From assembly GCA_900770535.1 (NCBI GenBank), contig CAAHDV010000085.1, positions 1 to 8,216 on the forward strand: DNA of 8,216 nt, given 5' to 3'. The stretch is from Lachnospiraceae bacterium (GTDB lineage Bacteria > Bacillota > Clostridia > Lachnospirales > Lachnospiraceae). Of this stretch, positions 1 to 5,281 are shown one piece after another (the stretch's first letter is position 1; each line of letters opens with the position of its first letter). The notes beneath the pieces are model-generated. The model had not been told where the DNA came from, did not search any database, and saw only the letters and a list, made by a program, of their open reading frames with translations. The translations under genes were made by a program, and so were the position numbers.

Positions 1-20
1 AAAAAGGAGAACTAAATACG

Positions 21-512
21 ATGTCCAGAGTGCTTTTGATTAAAAACGCGAATCTGTATGATCCGGATCCAAAAGGAATCCGTGATATCCTGATCGTAGA
101 TGAAAAAGTATTTTCTGTGGCAGAACACATCGATCCACCGGAACTTTCTGCTCCGGTGGAAGTTGTTTCTGCAGATGGAAAAATGGTAATTCCTGGTTAT
201 GTGGACCAGCATGTTCATGTGATTGGCGGGGGCGGCGCAAAGCTTCTGGTTACACGGCTTTCTTCCCTGCATGAGGAAGTGCGTGATGCTGTAAAGGCAG
301 GGGTTCCGGTGGAAAAAGCCATCCGCATCTGCGGGGAGAACCCGGCCAGAGCCAACGGATTATTCCCGAAAAAGGGCTGCATCCGTCCGGGCAGCGACGC
401 GGATCTTGTGATCCTGGATGAGGAATTTCTGGTAGATACGGTATTTGTCCGTGGACAGAAAATGGTGGAGTATGGAAAAGCACTGGTAAAAGGCACCTTT
501 GAGACAGACTGA
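21..512 (+). CDS. Internally deleted isoaspartyl dipeptidase (IadA) paralog, probably inactive
   Basis: The 163-residue product has both ends of an IadA-type amidohydrolase but not the middle. Residues 1-72 match the N-terminal beta-sandwich strands and first metal motif of the intact neighbour (DILI, VIPGYVDQHVHVIGGGG; HxH at H64 and H66). Residues from about 82 on match its C-terminus (SLHEEVRDAVKAG, GSDADLVILDE, VFVRGQ, VKGTFE). Against the 386-residue neighbour about 226 codons are missing, taking with them the carboxylated lysine, the next two metal histidines, the active-site tyrosine and the catalytic aspartate. Hydrolysis is therefore not expected. The frame stays open across the join (near position 235-240) and the ribosome site AAAGGAG at 3-9 is good, so the deletion is either recent, tolerated as a structural fragment, or an assembly collapse. 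It sits 53 bp before the intact copy. The family is clear; the functional state is inferred. Confidence 0.8.
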   Translation: MSRVLLIKNANLYDPDPKGIRDILIVDEKVFSVAEHIDPPELSAPVEVVSADGKMVIPGYVDQHVHVIGGGGAKLLVTRLSSLHEEVRDAVKAGVPVEKAIRICGENPARANGLFPKKGCIRPGSDADLVILDEEFLVDTVFVRGQKMVEYGKALVKGTFETD

Positions 513-565
513 CAGAAGCTTTGAAATAGAAAAGCGGAAAAGAAAGAGACAGGAGAATTGACATT

Positions 566-1726
566 ATGATCAAGTTACTGAAAAACGCGAATGTGTACGC
601 ACCGGAGAAACTGGGAAAGAAAGATATCCTTATTGAGGGGGAAAAAATCCTTCTGATGCAGGATACTATTGAGGGATATGAGGGACTTCCGGGAGTGGAA
701 ACCTATGATCTGGAGGGAAAGACCGTTGTTCCGGCTTACATTGACATGCACGTGCATATCACAGGCGGCGGCGGAGAGCAGGGGCCGGCATCCCGTGTAC
801 CGGAATCCCAGCTCAGTGAATTCTTCAAAAATGGTATTACCACGGTAGTCGGACTTCTGGGAACCGATGGCGTAACCCGCAGTGTGGAAAATCTGGTCGC
901 AAAAGCTCGCGCCCTGACCGAAGAGGGCATGACCGTGTACACTCTGACCAGTTCCTATGGTTACCCGCCGACCACCCTGACCGGAAGTGTAGAGCGCGAT
1001 ATCATCCTGGTTCCGCCGATGATCGGTGTGAAGGTAGCGGTATCGGACCACAGAAGCTCCAACCCAGGCGGAGAAGAGCTGATCGCGCTGGCTACTGCAG
1101 CGCGCAGAGCCGGCTTACTCAGCAATACCCCTGGCCTGGTAACCATGCACATGGGTGACGGAGAGGGAAGACTGGATCCGATTTTCTATGTGCTGGATCA
1201 TTCCGACGTTCCAGCCAAGAACCTGCTGCCGACCCACATCTTACGCAATCCTGGACTGATTGATGCCGGCGCGGATCTGGTGCGCCGTGGCGGCTACATT
1301 GACTGCACCGCCGGCGCCGATGATGTGGAGGTCGAATCCGATGCTCTGAAGCTCTATGAGCTGTTGCACCGCGAAGATGTGAGCCTGGATCATGTAACCA
1401 TGTCCAGTGACGCGTTCGGAAGCCAGCCGCGCTTCAACGAAGAGGGCGAGTGCATTGGCCTGACCTACGCGTCCCCGAAGTATCTGCACCGTACCATCCA
1501 GATCCTGGTAAGAGAGGGCATGCCGCTGGAGGATGCCTTACAGCTTCTGACCAGCACTCCGGCCGTACTCCTTGGCAAAGAAGGAATCAAGGGCTGTGTA
1601 GCGGAAGGCGCAGACGCAGACCTTCTGGTACTGGATGAGAATCTCAACATCAACAGCCTGTTTGCCCGCGGCAAGGTCGCTGTGTGGGAGCAGGAAGTGA
1701 AGATGAAGGGCAGATTCGAGCAGTAA
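566..1726 (+). CDS. iadA: Isoaspartyl dipeptidase, zinc-dependent amidohydrolase
   Basis: This is a cytoplasmic metallopeptidase that removes N-terminal beta-aspartyl (isoaspartyl) residues from dipeptides, clearing damage products of protein turnover. The 386-residue length fits the family (E. coli IadA is about 390). Expected binuclear-site residues are all present: H62 and H64 (DMHVH), the bridging carboxylated lysine K156 in GVKVAVSDHRSS, H195 in TMHMGDGEG, H224 in LPTHILRNP, and catalytic D282 in MSSDAFGSQP. Y131 in SSYGYPP matches the active-site tyrosine. The C-terminal strands GADADLLVLDE and SLFARGK close the beta-sandwich. The start is ATG with AGGAG at 551-555, ten bases upstream. 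It follows the deleted paralog and is followed 24 bp later by the diguanylate cyclase, so the genes are probably co-transcribed. Dihydroorotase- or hydantoinase-like activity is a less likely alternative because the SDHR and SSDxxGS motifs are typical of IadA. Confidence 0.93.
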   Translation: MIKLLKNANVYAPEKLGKKDILIEGEKILLMQDTIEGYEGLPGVETYDLEGKTVVPAYIDMHVHITGGGGEQGPASRVPESQLSEFFKNGITTVVGLLGTDGVTRSVENLVAKARALTEEGMTVYTLTSSYGYPPTTLTGSVERDIILVPPMIGVKVAVSDHRSSNPGGEELIALATAARRAGLLSNTPGLVTMHMGDGEGRLDPIFYVLDHSDVPAKNLLPTHILRNPGLIDAGADLVRRGGYIDCTAGADDVEVESDALKLYELLHREDVSLDHVTMSSDAFGSQPRFNEEGECIGLTYASPKYLHRTIQILVREGMPLEDALQLLTSTPAVLLGKEGIKGCVAEGADADLLVLDENLNINSLFARGKVAVWEQEVKMKGRFEQ

Positions 1727-1750
1727 GGAAAAACATACAGGAGAAGGACT

Positions 1751-2845
1751 GTGACTGACTTATATTTTTTTATACTGACTGCCATCAACCTGTTCGTCTT
1801 GATTTTTATGTACGATCTGGTGAAGTTAAGCGAAACCCTGAATCCCAAACAGGCAAAAGGGTTTCTTGTCACGTTTATTCTGATTGGCGGAATCTCCATT
1901 CTGGAGATGATTTCCGTGCTGGTGGATAACGGACCAGTCTGGCTGCGCTGGCTGAATGTGATGTCCAACTATCTCGGATTCGGCCTGACACCGGCTGTCC
2001 CAATCTGTCTGGCTTATACGCTGGAACGTTCCGAGCGTATGTCCTGGGGGTTGAAAATTGCGGCGGCTGCAGAAATTCTGTATCTGCTGGTTCTGACGGT
2101 CTCCCTTTTCTCCAGCGGACTGGTATTTACGGTGGATGCGGCAAATCACTATTCCAGACAGAAGGGGTTCTACATCTACATGATCATGTATTATGCGGGA
2201 ATTATGTATTTGCTGGTAAAAACGCTGGAGATGGCGCGAAACTTTCAGAATCGTGGGAAGGAGCTGATTTATGGCCTGACTGGGTTTCTGGCAGTGGGAA
2301 CTCTGGTCCAGGTGGTGATTCCATCGGTACATATTACCTGGCTTTGTGTCACGCTCATTGCGGTGCTGTATTTTCTGTACTGCAATGAGATGTGGAACCA
2401 GTTAGACGGCCTGACCGGGTTGCTGAGCCAGAAGAGCTACTTAAACCGGACTCTGAATCTGCGTCCGGAGGACCGGATGCTGATTGTGCTGGATCTGGAC
2501 GATTTTAAGTATATCAACGATACGTACGGCCATTTGGCCGGAGACCGGTGCCTGAGGGAAATTGCCGGATGCCTGAAAAAAACCTATAGCCGTTATGGAA
2601 ACTGTTACCGCATTGGAGGAGATGAATTCTGTGTTCTTTTGCGGGAACCGGAAAAGGAAGAACTCTGCAAAGAGAAATTCTTCTGGGTGATGGAAAAACG
2701 CAGAAAGGTGGTTTCTATTCTGCCGTTTGTCTCCTATGGCAGTGCGGAGCTTCTTGAGCAGGAGAGTATCTGCGACACCAAGGCGAGAGCAGACCAGAAA
2801 ATGTACGAGGATAAAAAGGAACACAAGGAGAGAAAGGGCAGATGA
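1751..2845 (+). CDS. Seven-helix membrane diguanylate cyclase (GGDEF domain)
   Basis: The product (364 aa) should condense two GTP into cyclic di-GMP at the inner face of the membrane. Residues 1-211 hold about seven hydrophobic segments (roughly 3-23, 37-57, 66-90, 99-126, 138-157, 171-190, 193-211), resembling the 7TM N-terminal modules of some sensor kinases; the ligand is unknown. Residues 214-355 form a GGDEF domain: DGLTGLL at 219-225, LDLDDFKYINDTYGH at 247-261 with metal ligand D248, the intact GGDEF motif at 289-293 preceded by YRI, and ADQKMYEDKK near the end. The RxxD inhibitory site normally upstream of GGDEF is absent (SRYG instead), so feedback inhibition by c-di-GMP is not expected. 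Translation starts at GTG, supported by AGGAG at 1739-1743 with seven bases of spacing. It lies between iadA and the Smr gene and overlaps the latter by four bases. Confidence 0.9.
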   Translation: MTDLYFFILTAINLFVLIFMYDLVKLSETLNPKQAKGFLVTFILIGGISILEMISVLVDNGPVWLRWLNVMSNYLGFGLTPAVPICLAYTLERSERMSWGLKIAAAAEILYLLVLTVSLFSSGLVFTVDAANHYSRQKGFYIYMIMYYAGIMYLLVKTLEMARNFQNRGKELIYGLTGFLAVGTLVQVVIPSVHITWLCVTLIAVLYFLYCNEMWNQLDGLTGLLSQKSYLNRTLNLRPEDRMLIVLDLDDFKYINDTYGHLAGDRCLREIAGCLKKTYSRYGNCYRIGGDEFCVLLREPEKEELCKEKFFWVMEKRRKVVSILPFVSYGSAELLEQESICDTKARADQKMYEDKKEHKERKGR

Positions 2846-3096
2846 TGAACAGTCCCATTATCGAGTTTGATGTGCACGGAATGTGCACGGAAGATGCGGT
2901 TGCGGCCATTCAGAAAAAGGTGGATCAGGCCGGAACTGCCGTCTACAAGATCCGGGTGATCCACGGATACAATGGCGGTACCCGGATCCGCTCAGCTATA
3001 CGGGAAGAGTTCAGTTATGGACGGGAACCGAAGGTAAAGCGCATCACAATGGGCGCAAATGAGGGGATTACGGAACTGATCTTGCGGGAATTATAA
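2842..3096 (+). CDS. Stand-alone Smr-domain protein
   Basis: This 84-residue protein is essentially a single Smr (small MutS-related) domain, the module found at the C-terminus of MutS2 and as free-standing proteins; members bind or cleave nucleic acids, including branched DNA or mRNA in stalled-ribosome rescue. Visible hallmarks are DVHGM at 10-14 (the LDLHG motif), VIHGYNGGTRIRSAIREEF at 39-57 (the HGxGxGxLR nucleic-acid-binding loop) and GANEGITELIL at 71-81. The start ATG at 2842 overlaps the cyclase stop in an ATGA arrangement, suggesting translational coupling; a second ATG at 2845 would shorten it by one residue. AAGGAG lies at 2825-2830. Ten bases after its stop begins the operon terminator. 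Family assignment is confident; whether it is a nuclease or only a binder cannot be read from the sequence. Confidence 0.85.
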   Translation: MMNSPIIEFDVHGMCTEDAVAAIQKKVDQAGTAVYKIRVIHGYNGGTRIRSAIREEFSYGREPKVKRITMGANEGITELILREL

Positions 3097-3105
3097 AAGA
3101 GAATG

Positions 3106-3153
3106 AACGTGGTGGTTGTGGAATGAAATTCATTTCGCAGCCGCCACGTTTTT
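3106..3153 (+). terminator. Intrinsic terminator of the iadA-cyclase-Smr operon
   Basis: Bases 3106-3126 pair without a break with 3130-3150, giving a 21-bp stem with a three-base loop (AAT at 3127-3129). The lower half is AACGTGGTGGTTGTG against CGCAGCCGCCACGTT, with G-U wobbles; the upper half is AT-rich. T5 follows at 3149-3153 and more T-rich sequence continues to about 3169. It begins ten bases after the Smr stop codon. Confidence 0.88.
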
Positions 3154-3218
3154 CATTTTCGTCATTTTTACCAATAAAAATCAGGGGGAAAACGAGAGGA
3201 AAAAATCATACAGAAACC

Positions 3219-3244
3219 TTGTGTACTTGTCGACAAGCGCACAA
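3219..3244. promoter_or_regulatory. Palindromic operator candidate, GntR-type half-sites
   Basis: The core CTTGTCGACAAG (3226-3237) is a perfect 12-bp palindrome. It is flanked symmetrically by TTGTG (3219-3223) and CACAA (3240-3244), so 22 of 26 positions are in dyad symmetry about 3231/3232. The inner TGTC-GACA fits the GntR-superfamily operator pattern yGTM-(N0-1)-KACr. Lactate regulators such as LldR belong to this superfamily, which makes the position upstream of a lactate permease suggestive. It lies about 285 bases before the promoter -10, however, so its target promoter is uncertain. Confidence 0.45.
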
Positions 3245-3339
3245 ATGGAGGAGAGAAAGATGGAGGAAGAGAAACAGTTGTCAAAATAATAACGAAATAA
3301 AAAGCAATTTGGGAGGTCCAATCCGGGTTTTTACAGACA

Positions 3340-3395
3340 AAAAATATGTTTACATCGACATGTTTGCATTGTCTTGATGTAATTTGCGTATTTTT
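3340..3395. repeat. AT-rich imperfect hairpin upstream of the permease promoter
   Basis: TTACATC (3350-3356) pairs with GATGTAA (3376-3382), GACA (3357-3360) with TGTC (3370-3373), and TG with CA around a TTTG loop. An outer AAAAATA (3340-3346) can pair with TATTTTT (3389-3395) across an internal loop. The structure is interrupted and AT-rich. It could be a weak terminator, a protein-binding dyad or chance; no function is assigned. Confidence 0.3.
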
Positions 3396-3504
3396 CTGAT
3401 TTTCTGTCAGCATTTTTTCTTTATTTTAAAGTGGATCAACCAATTACACTTTGTTAAAAAAATTACGCCCAAAAACGGTGAGATTTTCTTGTAAAAGTTA
3501 CATA

Positions 3505-3533
3505 TTGAACAAAAATGTCACTCTGAATATAAT
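3505..3533 (+). promoter_or_regulatory. Sigma-70/SigA promoter for the lactate permease operon
   Basis: TTGAAC (3505-3510) and a perfect TATAAT (3528-3533) are separated by 17 bp, an optimal layout for the vegetative sigma factor. Transcription would start near 3540. This is the only near-consensus promoter I found in the intergenic region. A 13-bp dyad, TGTAA-AAG-TTACA (3490-3502), abuts the -35 box on its upstream side, where an activator or repressor could act. Confidence 0.72.
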
Positions 3534-3648
3534 CTGAGTATCAAAAATGACCGAGGACATGAAAAACGTAATGAAATTTCAATCTCGAGATTTACTGAAT
3601 GGGTTAGCAAGTATTGGTATTGGTTTAGCGAATTTTGGAGGTGTTTCT
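3534..3648 (+). promoter_or_regulatory. 5' leader of the lactate permease mRNA with a 12-bp palindrome
   Basis: From the predicted start near 3540 to the chosen start codon is about 110 nt. The leader contains the perfect palindrome AATCTCGAGATT (3581-3592), which could be a downstream operator, and the near-consensus ribosome site TGGAGGTG (3636-3643). It is open in frame with the permease from ATG codons at 3547, 3559 and 3571, none of which has a ribosome site. No known riboswitch or T-box motif was recognised. Confidence 0.4.
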
Positions 3649-5190
3649 ATGTTTTTTCTGTTTCTGCTGGCGATGATCCCGATCCTCTGGCTGGTGATCG
3701 CACTGAGTGTTTTGAAGATGCCAGGGCACAAAGCCTGTTTCCTTGCGTGGGTCCTGACAGCACTGTTATCCATGTTCTGCTGGAAATTTCCGGCAGGGAA
3801 TATGGCAACGGCAACGCTGGAAGGTGTGCTGAATGCATTATGGCCGATCTGCCTGGTCATCATTGCAGCGCTCTTTACTTACAATCTAATCTTAAAGACC
3901 GGTGCAATGGAAGAGATCAAAAAGATGCTGGCCAGTGTATCGACCGATAAGCGCGTGCTGCTTCTTTTGATTGGCTGGGGCTTTGGAAACTTTATGGAAG
4001 GTATGGCGGGCTTTGGAACCGCGGTTGCGATTCCGGCATCTATGCTGGCTGGTATCGGTGTGGATCCGATCGGAGCAGTAGTCGGGTGTCTGGTTGTCAA
4101 TTCCACGCCCACCGCGTTTGGTTCTGTCGGAGTTCCGACAGTGACACTGGTTTCCGTAGCGGGAGTGGAGACCATGGCATTATCCACCCATGTGGCAATG
4201 CTTCAGGCAATTCTGGTCATCCTTTCTCCATTCCTTCTGGTGGCGATCGGTTCCAGAAGCATCAAAGCACTGAAAGGCATGCTTCCCATGATCCTGATTG
4301 CGGCGCTGTCTTACCTGATTCCCTGGTATGCGGCGGCCTGCTTCATCGGACCGGAGCTTCCGGATATCATCGGTTCCATCTGCTCCATGGTCTGTATCGT
4401 GCTGGCATCAAGAGTGCTGAACCGCGAACCGGCTCAGGAGTATTCCATTGAGGTATCCGGGGAGACAGAGGGACACAGCTTCTCCGTGGGAGAAGGCTTA
4501 AAGGCCTGGTGCCCATTCGTCCTGATCTTCATTCTGCTGATGGCAACCTCCAACCTGTGTCCGCCAATCCATAACGCGATTGCCGGAATCAAAACTTCAG
4601 TGCAGGTATACAGCGGTGAAAACGCCGGAAAGCTTTCCTTCAGCTGGATCAACACACCGGGGGTGATCATTTTCGTGGCAGCCATCATCGGTGGCCTGGT
4701 ACAGGGATCCACACCTGGAGTCATGGCAGAGGTACTTGCAGAAACCCTGAAAAAATACTGGAAGACCATCGCTACCATCTGTTCCGTCATGGCAACCGCA
4801 AAGATTATGAGCTACAGCGGCATGATCTCTGACATTGCAACCCTGCTGGTGGCAATTGCCGGAAGTGCGTATCCGTGTATCGCGCCACTGATCGGAGGGG
4901 TAGGAGCTTTCGTAACCGGCTCCGGCACATCCACCTGTGTCCTGTTTGGCGGACTGCAGAGCCAGACGGCAGCATCCCTGGGATTTGATCCGTCCTGGAT
5001 GGCAGCAGCCAATGTATGCGGCGCCGGTATCGGCAAGATGGTGTGCCCGCAGAGTATTGCAATCGGCGCGGGAGCCATCGGAGCAGTCGGATCAGAAAGT
5101 AAGATCCTGGGAGCGGTATTTAAGTATTTTGCACTGTTCGTAGTGCTGGCCGGTGCCATCTGCTACGCAGGCGTGCTGGCTGGGATTTGA
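3649..5190 (+). CDS. lctP: Lactate permease, LctP/LldP family
   Basis: This is a polytopic cytoplasmic-membrane protein that imports lactate (family members also take glycolate and related 2-hydroxyacids), probably with protons. From the chosen start it has 513 residues, slightly shorter than the 540-550 of well-known members. It opens with FFLFLLAMIPILWLVIALSVLKMPGHK, the usual LctP N-terminus. Conserved family blocks follow: GFGNFMEGMAGFGTAVAIPA (111-130), VNSTPTAFGSVGVP (150-163), and near the C-terminus GAFVTGSGTSTCVLFGGLQSQTA (419-441) and AANVCGAGIGKMVCPQSIAIG (453-473). I chose ATG 3649 over in-frame ATG 3547, which would add 34 residues, because GGAGG (3637-3641) sits seven bases upstream and homologs begin here. 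It heads an operon with acyl-CoA dehydrogenase and etfBA, under the promoter at 3505-3533. The family is secure; substrate preference is inferred. Confidence 0.92.
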   Translation: MFFLFLLAMIPILWLVIALSVLKMPGHKACFLAWVLTALLSMFCWKFPAGNMATATLEGVLNALWPICLVIIAALFTYNLILKTGAMEEIKKMLASVSTDKRVLLLLIGWGFGNFMEGMAGFGTAVAIPASMLAGIGVDPIGAVVGCLVVNSTPTAFGSVGVPTVTLVSVAGVETMALSTHVAMLQAILVILSPFLLVAIGSRSIKALKGMLPMILIAALSYLIPWYAAACFIGPELPDIIGSICSMVCIVLASRVLNREPAQEYSIEVSGETEGHSFSVGEGLKAWCPFVLIFILLMATSNLCPPIHNAIAGIKTSVQVYSGENAGKLSFSWINTPGVIIFVAAIIGGLVQGSTPGVMAEVLAETLKKYWKTIATICSVMATAKIMSYSGMISDIATLLVAIAGSAYPCIAPLIGGVGAFVTGSGTSTCVLFGGLQSQTAASLGFDPSWMAAANVCGAGIGKMVCPQSIAIGAGAIGAVGSESKILGAVFKYFALFVVLAGAICYAGVLAGI

Positions 5191-5192
5191 TC

Positions 5193-5225
5193 AGTTGCAG
5201 TTCGTGCAACGCATGAACTGTAACT
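5193..5225 (+). promoter_or_regulatory. Intercistronic hairpin between permease and dehydrogenase genes
   Basis: Bases 5193-5207 (AGTTGCAGTTCGTGC) pair fully with 5211-5225 (GCATGAACTGTAACT), a 15-bp stem with two G-U pairs and an AAC loop. GATC at 5189-5192 and 5228-5231 can extend it past a two-base bulge. No T-run follows, so it is not a standard intrinsic terminator; it may protect or process the mRNA and set different levels of permease and enzymes. A competing small stem GTTGC/GCAAC (5195-5198 region with 5206-5210) is possible. Confidence 0.6.
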
Positions 5226-5281
5226 TTGATCCCTCAGCACAGTATAACTATGAAAATAATTTCTTAAGGAGGAATTAAGAT

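Larger units (their letters stand above)
3154..3504. other. Intergenic region without a convincing gene
   Basis: This AT-rich stretch separates the two operons. I see no protein with recognisable family features in any frame. The longest open frame (3123-3377) begins inside the terminator hairpin, lacks a ribosome site and has a low-complexity, arginine/asparagine-rich translation. Within the stretch are a perfect 12-bp palindrome in a larger dyad (3219-3244), a mini-ORF (3260-3289), an AT-rich imperfect hairpin (3340-3395) and a small dyad (3490-3502), listed separately where worth it. No tRNA, T-box signature or CRISPR repeats were seen. Confidence 0.6.

Noticed and set aside
517..536. Small hairpin GCTTT/AAAGC between the two iadA genes
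   Set aside because: A five-base stem with an eight-base loop and no T-run is too weak to call a terminator or regulator.
1465..1968. Long reverse-strand open frames, such as this one and 7455-8036
   Set aside because: They lie opposite strong genes, lack ribosome sites and show no family motifs; they are codon-bias shadows.
3278..3306. Second promoter with TTGTCA as -35
   Set aside because: At 16-18 bp spacing no acceptable -10 hexamer is present (AAAGCA at 17).
3123..3377. An 84-codon open frame on the + strand in the intergenic region
   Set aside because: It starts inside the terminator hairpin, has no ribosome site, and its translation is low-complexity with no family resemblance.
3451..3468. 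Possible Rex redox-repressor site beginning TTGTTAA
   Set aside because: Only the left half matches TTGTTAANNNNTTAACAA; the right half (ATTACGC or TTACGCC) matches poorly and the site is well upstream of the promoter.
3547..3648. Longer permease start at ATG 3547 adding 34 residues
   Set aside because: It would lie about seven bases from the predicted transcription start without a ribosome site, while ATG 3649 has GGAGG at ideal spacing and matches the usual family N-terminus.
5243..5248. TATAAC as an internal promoter before the acyl-CoA dehydrogenase
   Set aside because: The sequence 17 bp upstream (GTAACT) is not a -35 box and lies within the hairpin, so co-transcription with the permease is simpler.
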